In this document: positions 1-8,395 of the stretch, one piece after another | How positions within the stretch are numbered: position 1 is the stretch's first letter | Layout of the letters: each line of letters starts with the position of its first letter | Assembly (NCBI GenBank): GCA_022426155.1 | Contig: JAKMEE010000015.1 | Coordinates: 1 to 42,251 of the forward strand | Length of the DNA: 42,251 nt | Source: Candidatus Poseidonia sp. | Lineage (GTDB): Archaea > Thermoplasmatota > Poseidoniia > Poseidoniales > Poseidoniaceae | Reading direction: 5' to 3' | Translations under genes and position numbers: made by a program | The notes under the pieces: model-generated | Told to the model about the DNA's origin: nothing | Database searches by the model: none | The model's input: the letters and a program-made list of their open reading frames with translations, nothing else

Positions 1-180
1 ATGGTGAACATGGCATTTATTGTCAATGTATTGCTTGATTGGTATTTTCTTATTCAAGAATAAGTAGTTGGTTTTCTTCATATTATACCAAATCACAATT
101 CGATAGGTGAACCATCAAAATTAGGCGACGATACAGACGCTACCCATGTGATGGACGGGATAGGAAGGACTCTATTGAAC
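1..180. other. Window-edge stretch without an identified gene
   Basis: This AT-rich stretch lies downstream of the minus-strand SnoaL-like gene. Plus-strand frame 1 is open from base 1 to a TAA at 61-63, which would be the last 20 or so residues of a gene entering from the left, but the piece is too short to judge. I see no RNA gene or clear terminator here. Confidence 0.3.
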
Positions 181-528
181 TCATTCAGTTCCGACAAGTT
201 TGTAATCATCTGAGAGTGGTGTGGCACCAGTTTCCATCGAAATGATTTTTCCATCTTTGAATCGCATGAACAAGAGCACTGCTTCAGAGGTAGAGCCGTT
301 GGAGAAATGTGCGATTGAATGAGTTATGGCCACGTCTTCGTTTTCAAACAAAGTTCGTTCGTTTTCGCTTGTAACGGAATCATTACCTGCAAAGGAAAGA
401 ACATCAGCTTTCCCAAGAATGACACCACCTACATGAGGATTAAATTGGAAATCATCATGAATCAGTGCTTCAAGTGTTTCAAGATCTCCGGAATTCCAAG
501 CTTCGTTATATGCATCGACAATCGACAT
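181..528 (-). CDS. SnoaL/NTF2-like small protein
   Basis: This 115-residue protein has the look of the SnoaL-like / NTF2-like alpha+beta cone fold. It opens with a helix of the form V-D-A-Y-N-E-A-W-N-S-G-D, then L-E-A-L-I-H-D-D-F-Q-F, and later has beta-rich segments ending in F-K-D-G-K-I. Members of this fold are polyketide cyclases, isomerases, limonene-epoxide-hydrolase-like enzymes or simple ligand-binding proteins, so the substrate cannot be read from sequence. The ATG at 528 gives the usual family length. It lies 46 bases after the phytoene-synthase-like gene on the same strand, so it is probably the last gene of the terpenoid operon. A role in modifying or binding a terpenoid is only an inference from position. 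Confidence 0.75.
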   Translation of the reverse strand: MSIVDAYNEAWNSGDLETLEALIHDDFQFNPHVGGVILGKADVLSFAGNDSVTSENERTLFENEDVAITHSIAHFSNGSTSEAVLLFMRFKDGKIISMETGATPLSDDYKLVGTE

Positions 529-574
529 GGCCTAAGGTCAGGTCGGCGGGATATAATTCTCATCCATGGCCGCA

Positions 575-1873
575 TCAAACTGCGGGAAGGATTCCAATTT
601 TTGCTAATGCACCCCAAACTGGGTCAAGGAACGCGGGGAGGAAGCGATGTCGGAGGTAGACAGCAGCAGCGAGTGAGATTTTTTGGACTTTGTTGAGTTT
701 TACACGTTGAGTGAAAACGTCACCTTGCTGCTTTTCGATTTGGCGAAGAATTTTATCATAAAATGCGATCATGGCGGCAGGTGAATACCGTGTACGTCGT
801 GGGAGTAGGGGGAGCAATTGTCGGGCTTCTTCTAGGTATGTTCTCGCACGTGCAGCATAATGGCGGCAGTACGGCTCCCAATGCTTGTTCAAAACAATTT
901 GACCATCAAGTTCTGCTTCAGACATTTCATTGCGCTCGAGTTCATCCATCGGGAGGTAGACGCGGTCTCGTTGAATGTCTTCTCCAACGTCTCGTAAAAC
1001 ATTGGTCAATTGCATGAAAATCCCCCATGATTCTGCATATTTCTTGGCGAGAGGGTCATCATAGCCGTAGATCTCAATGCACATCAAGCCGACCACGGAA
1101 GCGACACGGTAGCAGTACACGTACAACTCGTCAAAACTTCGATATCGGTTATTGTAGAGATCATCCTCCATGCCTGAAATTAGGTCATCAAACAATTCTC
1201 TTGGTATGGTGTATTGATTGACGGTGTCCTTCAGTGCGAGGAATACAGGGTCAGTGGAATATACTTCGTTGTAGCAGGTCGACAACTTCTTTCGGAAAAA
1301 GAACAGTTGGGTGATCTTGTTGAGGTAAGCATCCTGGTCCAAGATAGTTCCTTGGTTTTGGAGTGATTCGAGTTTCTTTCGGTACATGGTGGCCTCAGGA
1401 TCCATCTCGCCTTGACTCCCGGGAAACCGGTCAGCCCAATCGCCATCTGCGATGTCATCGGCTCGTCGACAAAATGCGTAAATAGCACACATTGCCAATC
1501 GTTGCTCCTCTGGCAGATATTTGAACGAATGATAGAAATTACCCGCTTCCCGCATGGTCAACTCTTCACAGTATCGGTATGCAAGTTTGAGGAGTTCGGC
1601 GGGAGGACGCTCAGACCAAATGGGGGCGTCGAGGTCATGGAATGGATCTTTGAGTTCGTTGCTCTCGCTTACGATTCCAATGAAAGCAGCCCCTTCTCGT
1701 AGCGCTTCCATTGCGGTCAAACTAACCGCTTTAACAGCATCTCGCGCCAAAGTGACACCAGCTCGAAGACGTTCGAGGGTCGTGGGAGGTTGGATCTTTT
1801 CGTCGCTATCTCGACTAGCAGCATTCCCCTTCAGAGGAAAGAGAAGGTCGAGTGGCTTGCGGCGTTCTAGCAT
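575..1873 (-). CDS. crtB: Phytoene synthase-like (squalene/phytoene synthase family)
   Basis: This is a head-to-head prenyl transferase expected to join two prenyl diphosphates, GGPP to phytoene if it acts like CrtB. Both aspartate-rich magnesium-binding motifs are intact: D-D-I-A-D at about residues 139-143 and R-D-V-G-E-D at 294-299, the latter inside the family signature LTNVLRDxGED followed by RVYLP. I chose the first ATG (1873, 432 residues). The frame is open upstream to a TTG at 1978 (467 residues), but that part is basic and unlike the family. Even from 1873 there is an N-terminal extension of about 90 residues before the core, where the family is normally about 280-310 residues. It follows the squalene-synthase-like gene on the same strand. 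The pair may supply carotenoid or retinal precursors and a C30 terpenoid, which is an inference. Confidence 0.85.
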   Translation of the reverse strand: MLERRKPLDLLFPLKGNAASRDSDEKIQPPTTLERLRAGVTLARDAVKAVSLTAMEALREGAAFIGIVSESNELKDPFHDLDAPIWSERPPAELLKLAYRYCEELTMREAGNFYHSFKYLPEEQRLAMCAIYAFCRRADDIADGDWADRFPGSQGEMDPEATMYRKKLESLQNQGTILDQDAYLNKITQLFFFRKKLSTCYNEVYSTDPVFLALKDTVNQYTIPRELFDDLISGMEDDLYNNRYRSFDELYVYCYRVASVVGLMCIEIYGYDDPLAKKYAESWGIFMQLTNVLRDVGEDIQRDRVYLPMDELERNEMSEAELDGQIVLNKHWEPYCRHYAARARTYLEEARQLLPLLPRRTRYSPAAMIAFYDKILRQIEKQQGDVFTQRVKLNKVQKISLAAAVYLRHRFLPAFLDPVWGALAKIGILPAV

Positions 1874-1996
1874 CCTAACCAATGGCCCCTCGCAACGCTT
1901 CCTTATGAGTCCTCCTCTTGGGAGTGTGAAATTCGCCCCTCGTCTCCAACTATGTGGGTAGTTGCTTACTACGTTCAAAATTTCTATAGAGTGGAT

Positions 1997-3013
1997 TCAT
2001 TGGTCTTTGTTCTTCTCAAGGAGACGGCGAACGCCTCCAGGAATTAATAGTGCGCGGAATAATTTTCTCGCATAGGATTTGATTTCATCTCGAGTCACTT
2101 TAATTCGTTCTTCAGAATTGAGAATATTACCAGTTCGCAGAAGGGTGACGGTCCGTTGACCAATCAACACGGGGAGCATGACAGAGGCTTTCAGACGAAA
2201 TTGCCCCTCTGGAATCATGCGAATATAATCAGTTGCAGCCTCCAAGTGTTCGTTGGTCATATCGAGATAGGCATCGTAGAGGGGTCGAAATGTATCCAAG
2301 TTTGCATCATCCATCAAATCCTCAGGGTTCAGGCCGTGTTGTGAAAGAGATTCACTGGGAATGTAGCATCTTCCGAATCGAAGGTCTTCAGGGATGTCGC
2401 GTAAGATGTTGATCATTTGCAGTGCTTTACCGAATTGGATTCCTTTTTCATGGAAGATTTTTTCCTTCTCGGGTGATAATTTCATCAGGTGGGCAAGGGA
2501 CATTTTGGTCCAAAAAACGCCTACACAACCTGCGACCAAGAAGGTGTAATCATCAAGTTCGGCATTTGTCGTAAGGGACGATATGCTTCCTCCTTCCTTG
2601 GCAGTACCGAATCTCTTGAGGTCCAGCAATTGCCCTCCAATGATGATGTCAAGGCATTCGAGCATTCTCTCTTGGTCATCCTTTTCATAGATGCCAAGGC
2701 TTTCGACAACATCGGGTACGTTGCGTAGCAGTTCTGCTTCATGTTCGTTTGTTTGAATGTCTGCGATATCGCTGAAATCCGGAAGTTCGGTCGAACGACC
2801 TTGAACCGCATTGTTGTAACGCTCAAGGAGGTCGGAAAGAACTTCAGTTTCACCGTGTTTGGAATCTGCGATGGTGTCGGCAACACGTGCAAGCAAGTAC
2901 AACAAACCAATTTGCCCTCGAGTTTTCTTTGGGAGATACTTCAAGGTTGGATAGAAAGAACGGGAGGTAGTTTCCAGTAACTTGTCGATTTTAGGATTGA
3001 CTAGGACTGTCAT
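1997..3013 (-). CDS. Squalene synthase-like (squalene/phytoene synthase family)
   Basis: This 338-residue trans-isoprenyl diphosphate synthase is of the squalene-synthase type. It begins with the family pattern S-R-S-F-Y-P-T-L-K-Y-L-P and carries the two catalytic aspartate clusters, D-T-I-A-D at residues 46-50 and D-I-P-E-D at 206-210, within NILRDIPED and GRCYIP. These details are closer to bacterial squalene synthases than to CrtB, so FPP to squalene or a related C30 product is the best guess. The ATG at 3013 has a GGGGAG Shine-Dalgarno-like sequence just upstream. It is the first gene of the minus-strand operon that continues with the phytoene-synthase-like gene. The exact product cannot be decided without assay. 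Confidence 0.85.
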   Translation of the reverse strand: MTVLVNPKIDKLLETTSRSFYPTLKYLPKKTRGQIGLLYLLARVADTIADSKHGETEVLSDLLERYNNAVQGRSTELPDFSDIADIQTNEHEAELLRNVPDVVESLGIYEKDDQERMLECLDIIIGGQLLDLKRFGTAKEGGSISSLTTNAELDDYTFLVAGCVGVFWTKMSLAHLMKLSPEKEKIFHEKGIQFGKALQMINILRDIPEDLRFGRCYIPSESLSQHGLNPEDLMDDANLDTFRPLYDAYLDMTNEHLEAATDYIRMIPEGQFRLKASVMLPVLIGQRTVTLLRTGNILNSEERIKVTRDEIKSYARKLFRALLIPGGVRRLLEKNKDQ

Positions 3014-3032
3014 TCTCTCTCCCCGCTAGGAG

Positions 3033-3047
3033 CCAGAATGCTTCTGG
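3033..3047. promoter_or_regulatory. Perfect inverted repeat in a divergent promoter region
   Basis: The sequence CCAGAA-TGC-TTCTGG is a perfect 6-bp inverted repeat with a 3-base spacer. It lies 20 bases upstream of the squalene-synthase-like start, between divergent genes. This is the size and place of an operator, but no regulator is identified. Confidence 0.35.
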
Positions 3048-3060
3048 AAATGAAGATATG

Positions 3061-3082
3061 TGTCGCAAAAGAAGATGTCGCA
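3061..3082. promoter_or_regulatory. Direct repeat TGTCGCA in a divergent promoter region
   Basis: TGTCGCA occurs at 3061-3067 and again at 3076-3082, 15 bases start to start, in the same intergenic region as the inverted repeat at 3033-3047. It could be a tandem protein-binding site or chance. Confidence 0.25.
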
Positions 3083-3159
3083 TTTCTGATGGATTCTGCG
3101 GGGTTCTTGACGCAATGCTTTAGGAAGGGTCGCCCAACCATCCAGAGAGGGGGAGCAGA

Positions 3160-4512
3160 GTGAACTGTGGCTCATGTGCAGAGGTCATCCCAGATGACAG
3201 TATGTTCTGTCCCGAATGTGGGGCGCGTCAAGACACCTCAATGGCGGGTGGATTCAATCCTGGAATGCCTCAACAACAAACCCAAGGATTTCCGCCACAA
3301 GGAATGAATCAGATTCCTCCTCAGCGAAATTTCGACCCTGTGATGAATCAACCACCAGCCATGAATCAACCCAATCAGATTCCGCCAGATGCGCTCCAAA
3401 ACATGGCACAAGGCATCCAGCATCACCCCAACCTCCCACCGGGTGTATATCCCAATCAACCCGTTCAAGGTGGTTATCACCCCGCGGCTTATCCTCCTCA
3501 ACAACCTGTGCCAAATGTAGCTCCGATCTCAGATATCCCTACCATGCCACGTGGTCCTTCAATTGCCAGTGGTGCTCTTCCCACTTCGAATGTTGCACCA
3601 TTGAACCAAGGAGGTACAAAGATCGCTCAAAACCCATCCGCCTCGCCAACCGATACTATGGTCAACAGACTGGCAGAGGCTGAGCGAGCGGTGAAAGACG
3701 AACGCCGAAGTCAATGGCTTTCGATGAATCAATCACCCGCTTCATCCGTTCTTGCCAATCTCGGTGGAGGAGAACTTCCCGCACACCTCAGAAATGAGGG
3801 TGAAGCATCAAACCCGGCTGCAGAAATCATGGCCGGCGCGTTGGGTAATGCTGGTAAAGATGCGCCAAACGACGCTCTCTTGCGCAGAATTTCAGAAGTT
3901 GCCATTCGCCGTGTAGCTCGTAAACGAGGCGTAGCTGTTGAATCACCTCAAACAAAGTTGAATGAGGATGTCTTTGAAGTGAATGTGACGTTCATTGATG
4001 ATGGCAGAGTACTTGACACGCCTGAAGATTTGGCACAAGCCTTTGAACACGCCATCCAAACCGAATTGGCTTTGAAGGGCTATGATCTGTCCACTTCAGT
4101 AACCATGTTCCGTTCGAGGGATGGGAAAACCGAGAAGATTGGTGAGGATGAACCTGAAGAGGATATGTTTGCCTGTGAAATTTGTGATGGTTTGGTGGCC
4201 GATAGCGATCCAACATGCCCACATTGCGGGGCTGTCTTTGAAGAAGAAGGAGAAGAGGCAACGGCTGCTCCATCCAGTCCGAAGAAGTCTGGCGGACCTC
4301 CTGGTCCAAAGAAGTCTGGCGGCCCACCTGGTCCGAAGAAGTCTGGCGGTCCACCTGGTCCAAAGAAGTCTGGCGGTCCTCCTGGTCCAAAGAAGTCTGG
4401 CGGTCCACCTGGTCCAAAGAAGTCTGGTGGTCCTCCTGGTGGCCCGAAGAAGTCCGGTGGTCCTCCTGGTGGCCCGAAGAAATCTGGTGGTCCTCCTGGT
4501 GGCCCGAAGTAA
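3160..4512 (+). CDS. Double zinc-ribbon protein with interrupted repeat tail
   Basis: This protein opens with a zinc ribbon (Cys3, Cys6, Cys17, Cys20) and has a long Q/P/N-rich low-complexity segment to about residue 150. A conserved-looking alpha/beta part follows at about 230-325. A second CxxC...CxxC ribbon is at Cys339, Cys342, Cys353 and Cys356. The tail is made of 9-10 residue units of the form KKSGGPPG(G)P. Eight units are read before TAA at 4510-4512, where a Lys codon is expected. The same frame then continues through five more units to TGA at 4666-4668. The GTG start at 3160 has a GAGGGGGAG ribosome-binding sequence and places the first ribbon at the N terminus. The next gene starts within a few bases of the distal stop. 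No function is recognised; an adaptor or nucleic-acid-binding role beside the helicase is an inference. Confidence 0.8.
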   Translation: MNCGSCAEVIPDDSMFCPECGARQDTSMAGGFNPGMPQQQTQGFPPQGMNQIPPQRNFDPVMNQPPAMNQPNQIPPDALQNMAQGIQHHPNLPPGVYPNQPVQGGYHPAAYPPQQPVPNVAPISDIPTMPRGPSIASGALPTSNVAPLNQGGTKIAQNPSASPTDTMVNRLAEAERAVKDERRSQWLSMNQSPASSVLANLGGGELPAHLRNEGEASNPAAEIMAGALGNAGKDAPNDALLRRISEVAIRRVARKRGVAVESPQTKLNEDVFEVNVTFIDDGRVLDTPEDLAQAFEHAIQTELALKGYDLSTSVTMFRSRDGKTEKIGEDEPEEDMFACEICDGLVADSDPTCPHCGAVFEEEGEEATAAPSSPKKSGGPPGPKKSGGPPGPKKSGGPPGPKKSGGPPGPKKSGGPPGPKKSGGPPGGPKKSGGPPGGPKKSGGPPGGPK

Positions 4513-4668
4513 TCTGGGGGTCCTCCTGGGCCGAAGAAGTCGGGTGGTCCTCCTGGTGGCCCTAAGAAATCTGGCGGTCCTCCTGGTCCGAAGAAGTCCG
4601 GTGGTCCTCCTGGCCCCAAGAAATCTGGTGGCCCCCCCGGGGGTCCAAAACGTGGCCCTCCTCGATGA
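4282..4668 (+). repeat. 27/30-bp coding tandem repeat with internal in-frame stop
   Basis: About thirteen degenerate units of 27 or 30 bases encode KKSGGPPGP or KKSGGPPGGP. Eight lie before the TAA at 4510 and five after it in the same frame, ending KRGPPR then TGA. Synonymous variation between units (GGC/GGT, CCA/CCT, AAG/AAA) shows the repeat is not freshly copied. One AAG or AAA to TAA change accounts for the interruption. Confidence 0.85.
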
Positions 4669-4682
4669 GTTGAGTGAGCGCC

Positions 4683-7469
4683 ATGAAGCAGCTCGATTTT
4701 GGAAAAATCCGCTTCTCAGGAACCCTTCGTCCCTCTCAAATTGCCGCTTCTGAGATTATCAAAAAGCAGCTTTCCCAAGGGGAAACAGAACTGTATATCG
4801 TGGCACCTCCAGGGTCGGGTAAGACCATTCTTGGTCTGCATGTGTGGGCTGATCTCGTTCGGCGCCCTGCCCTAGTACTTTCACCAAATTCAGCCATCCA
4901 GGCGCAATGGGTTGCTCGAACATCGTTGTTTGATCTTGATGGGAAAAATGAGTTTGTGGGACTGGATTCCGATCATCCTGGTTTGTTGACCTCACTCACC
5001 TATCAATCCTTAAGCATGGTAAGGACGAAGGGCGAAGATCTTGAAAACGCTGCCTTTGAACTATGGTCTGCCAAATTGCTTGAAATGGGTGAGGCCATTG
5101 ACCAACTCTCCGCCGAAGCTTGGATCAATGACCTGAAATACAACAATCCGAGTTATTTTGAGAAGCAAATGAAAGGCTTCAGGAAGAAAGCGAGGGATCA
5201 ATTATCTGAAACAAGCGGAACCCTGTCCTGGCTCAATGAAAGTTCACGTGCAACCATTGAGAATTTGAGGGCTTCAAATATCGGGCTGATCATTCTCGAT
5301 GAATGCCATCACTTGACAGAACACTGGGGTAAGGTGCTTTCTGAATTAAAAGAGATTTTCGACAACCCTGTCATCCTTGGACTCACCGCAACTCCGCCAA
5401 ATCAAGAGGCGGTCGAAGATGCTCCTCATTACACTCAACTGCTTGGAGAAATCGATTATGAGGTTCCCATACCGGCTTTGGTTCGAGATTCAAATTTGGC
5501 TCCCTATCAGGATCTCTGTTATTTTGTGAGGCCAACGGTGCAAGAACTTGCTTACATAGGGGGTGCAGACAAAGAATTCCTTGAGATTGTGGATGAAATT
5601 TCACTTCCTCGAACGGATGAAAGCCGAGCCTTAGGTTTTCCTGATTGGTTATACAAAACTCTCGATGATCGGGAGATCCCCGGCCGAGAGAATCTAACTT
5701 GGTCTCAGTTTGAATCTTCTCTGACTGATTTCTCGCAAGCTGCTCGTGCCTATCTCGCTTTGAACAAGCGAGAATTACCAAAGGGTGTTCCAAAAGTGGC
5801 AAAGGGCGTCAATGATTTCAACGAGGATACCCCGCTCATCATTCTGCTTCGCCCACTGCTTGACCGATATGTTCGCTTTGGATTACGTCGTTCCTCGAAT
5901 GACTCTGATCATGAATTAGCAGAACTTGTGACAAATCGGTTACGTTTACTTGGATACCAAATCACGGAAAGTGGGGCCCGCCCATGTGCATCACCGGTGA
6001 GTCGCATTTTGGCTTATGCAGGAGAGAAAACCTCTGCCCTCTCTGAAATCTTGAAAGTTGAATACGATGTTTTGGGAGAATCCATTCGTTGCGTGGTCGT
6101 GACAGATTTTGAGAAAACATCCTCAACGGCCCTTGTCGAGGGAATTCATGACGATGAGGCAGGGGGCGCTATTGGGGTGTTCAAGGCCTTGGTCGATTGT
6201 GAATTGGGTGATCAGTTGGATCCTGTTCTGATGACAGGTAGCACCTTGTTGGTTGACGATGATATCGTTCAAGCCTTTCTTTCAAGAGCACGAGCTTGGG
6301 TGGAGGAGCGATCCTTAGCCATTCAATTTGAGGACCGCCCGTTTGAGCAGTTTCATCAAATATTGGGCTCGGGTTCAGATTGGGCTCCAAGGTATTACTC
6401 CACAATGGTGACCGAATTCTTCCAAGAAGGTTTTACAAAGTGCTTGATTGGGACAAGGGGCTTACTTGGAGAAGGGTGGGACGCATCTCGAATCAATGTT
6501 CTTGTCGACCTCACAACAGTGACAACCAGTATGAGTATCAACCAATTACGTGGGCGTTCAATGCGCCTTGACAAATCTTGGCCAGAAAAAGTAGCCAATA
6601 ATTGGGACATTGTTTGCATTGCAGAGGAATTCATCAAAGGATACGATGATTACGACCGTTTTCGAAAAAAGCACACAAATTTGTTTGGTGTTTGTGATGA
6701 TGGGTCCATCGAAAAAGGCGTTGGCCATGTTCATGCAGCCTTCACGGAATTACAACCTGAGGGAATTAATGAAGGCAGAGGAATGCTCAATGATGAAATG
6801 TTGCAACGTGCTCGTGGGCGTCCGAAATCAAGAAATTTGTGGGGCATCGGCCAACCCTTTTCAGCCACTTCAAGAAAGTCCCTTGAATTTAAGCCACAGG
6901 GAATGGGGAGTGATGGCGGAGGCCTCGGCTTCCAATTTGGGAAGCGACAAGACCCTTGGACCACCGATTCTTTGAATCGTTCAATCATCACTGCTGTTGC
7001 CAATGCGATGTGGGATGTTGGACTGCTTCCAAAACATAGCGAGTTGGGAGGGGGAGAACGCGGAGGCGGCTGGTACAGATATTTCATTGAAGGATGTACA
7101 GAAGAGCAATCAAGCATGTTTGCTGAGGCCCTAAAAGAAGTCTTTGGAGGTCTCGAGGATGCTCGCTATATCATTGGACGTTCATCGGTATTCTTCGATG
7201 AAACAATGCTCTCAAAATTCTTGCCAGAAATGTTGGCAAAATACGTGCGTAAGCGCCGACAATCATTGGTGATGTTTCATCGGGTACCCTCGTGCCTCGC
7301 GGACAAGAAGAAGAACGCAGCCCTTTTCCAAGCACACTGGAACAAAAATGTGAGTCCTGGAGAGGCAGTGTATGTTCACAGCAAGGATGGAAAATATTTG
7401 TTGGAACAAGCCAGAGAGCATGGACTGGTCTCAGATCAGAAGATGCATCTCAAAGATGTCTACGTCTGA
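4683..7469 (+). CDS. Large superfamily 2 DEAD/DEAH-type helicase
   Basis: This 928-residue protein carries the full SF2 helicase set: a Walker A of the form APPGSGKT (41-48), a DECH box (206-209), a TAT motif in GLTATPP (233-239), GTRGLLGEGWDA in the second RecA-like lobe (590-601), and a QLRGRSMR motif VI (621-628). The spacing and GEGWD signature resemble the XPB/SSL2 and restriction-helicase side of SF2. Roughly 350 residues separate motif III from motif V, much more than a minimal helicase, so there is a large insertion or accessory domain. I prefer the ATG at 4683; an in-frame GTG is at 4674. It almost abuts the zinc-ribbon gene and ends two bases from the convergent sucD, so the two plus-strand genes are likely co-transcribed. 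Duplex or RNP unwinding is expected; the substrate is unknown. Confidence 0.88.
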   Translation: MKQLDFGKIRFSGTLRPSQIAASEIIKKQLSQGETELYIVAPPGSGKTILGLHVWADLVRRPALVLSPNSAIQAQWVARTSLFDLDGKNEFVGLDSDHPGLLTSLTYQSLSMVRTKGEDLENAAFELWSAKLLEMGEAIDQLSAEAWINDLKYNNPSYFEKQMKGFRKKARDQLSETSGTLSWLNESSRATIENLRASNIGLIILDECHHLTEHWGKVLSELKEIFDNPVILGLTATPPNQEAVEDAPHYTQLLGEIDYEVPIPALVRDSNLAPYQDLCYFVRPTVQELAYIGGADKEFLEIVDEISLPRTDESRALGFPDWLYKTLDDREIPGRENLTWSQFESSLTDFSQAARAYLALNKRELPKGVPKVAKGVNDFNEDTPLIILLRPLLDRYVRFGLRRSSNDSDHELAELVTNRLRLLGYQITESGARPCASPVSRILAYAGEKTSALSEILKVEYDVLGESIRCVVVTDFEKTSSTALVEGIHDDEAGGAIGVFKALVDCELGDQLDPVLMTGSTLLVDDDIVQAFLSRARAWVEERSLAIQFEDRPFEQFHQILGSGSDWAPRYYSTMVTEFFQEGFTKCLIGTRGLLGEGWDASRINVLVDLTTVTTSMSINQLRGRSMRLDKSWPEKVANNWDIVCIAEEFIKGYDDYDRFRKKHTNLFGVCDDGSIEKGVGHVHAAFTELQPEGINEGRGMLNDEMLQRARGRPKSRNLWGIGQPFSATSRKSLEFKPQGMGSDGGGLGFQFGKRQDPWTTDSLNRSIITAVANAMWDVGLLPKHSELGGGERGGGWYRYFIEGCTEEQSSMFAEALKEVFGGLEDARYIIGRSSVFFDETMLSKFLPEMLAKYVRKRRQSLVMFHRVPSCLADKKKNAALFQAHWNKNVSPGEAVYVHSKDGKYLLEQAREHGLVSDQKMHLKDVYV

Positions 7470-7471
7470 AT

Positions 7472-8395
7472 TCACCGAAGGCCAGCTTCTTTTAGCGATT
7501 CGAGCAACACTGCACCGAGTTCTGATGGGTCCTTTGCACACGCAATTCCAGCGGCTTCAAAGGCAGCGAATTTCTCTTCAGCAGTTCCTTTCCCTCCAGA
7601 GATAATCGCTCCTGCGTGTCCCATTCTCTTGCCAGGTGGGGCGGTTGCACCAGCGACAAATCCAACGATGGGTTTGGTTACATTTTCTGCAGCCCAAGCA
7701 GCAGCTTCTTGCTCGGCATTTCCTCCAATTTCACCGATCATTACGATGGCTTCAGTTTGAGGGTCTGCTTCAAAGGCAGCAAGGCATTCAATGAATCCCG
7801 TGCCGTTAACAGGGTCGCCACCAATACCGATGCAGGTGGATTGTCCTTCGTTGATGCTCATGGTTTGTGCAACAGCTTCGTAAGTGAGGGTTCCAGATTT
7901 TGAGACAATACCGATTCGTCCTTTGGCATGGATGTGTCCTGGCATGATTCCAATTTTTGCTCCACCTTGCTCACCTGGGGTAATTATTCCGGGGCAATTG
8001 GGTCCAATTAAACGCACACCTGGTCGATTATCAACAAAGGCTACTGCCTTGACCATGTCCAATGTGGGGATTCCCTCAGTGATGCATACGATGACTCCTT
8101 CGCCTTTCACTGAGTCAAAGGCATCAGCAGCTTCCATGATGGCTTCAGCCGCAAATGGCGGAGGGACGTAAATGACCGTGGCGTCAGCATCAGACTCTTC
8201 AATCGCTTCGAACATTGAATTCCATACTGGGAATGAGTTGCCTTGCAAGTCAACCGTTTGCCCTCCTTTTCCAGGTGTGCACCCGCCAACAATTTTGGTG
8301 CCGTATTCGACCATTTTGTCGGCATGGAACATGCCTTGCTTTCCTGTGATGCCTTGAACAAGCACTTTTGCGTCTTCTTGAATCCAGACAGCCAT
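7472..8395 (-). CDS. sucD: Succinyl-CoA synthetase, alpha subunit
   Basis: This 307-residue protein is the CoA-binding and phosphohistidine subunit of succinyl-CoA ligase, which interconverts succinyl-CoA and succinate with nucleotide phosphorylation in the citric acid cycle. The N-terminal Rossmann-like part has GITGKQG and GCTPGKGG, the middle has IGPNCPGI, and the active-site His sits in GHAGAI near residue 245. The ATG at 8395 overlaps the sucC stop as TGATG, indicating translational coupling; a TTG one codon upstream is less likely. Length is normal for the family and no key motif is missing. Confidence 0.97.
   Translation of the reverse strand: MAVWIQEDAKVLVQGITGKQGMFHADKMVEYGTKIVGGCTPGKGGQTVDLQGNSFPVWNSMFEAIEESDADATVIYVPPPFAAEAIMEAADAFDSVKGEGVIVCITEGIPTLDMVKAVAFVDNRPGVRLIGPNCPGIITPGEQGGAKIGIMPGHIHAKGRIGIVSKSGTLTYEAVAQTMSINEGQSTCIGIGGDPVNGTGFIECLAAFEADPQTEAIVMIGEIGGNAEQEAAAWAAENVTKPIVGFVAGATAPPGKRMGHAGAIISGGKGTAEEKFAAFEAAGIACAKDPSELGAVLLESLKEAGLR

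Noticed and set aside
4080-4619. Long minus-strand open frame rich in Gly, Pro and Phe
   Set aside because: It is the mirror of the KKSGGPPG coding repeat; the repeat has no stop on either strand. The plus frame has zinc ribbons, a ribosome-binding site and operon position.
4282-4668. CRISPR-like regular repeats
   Set aside because: Units of 27 or 30 bases are contiguous without spacers and encode an in-frame protein repeat.
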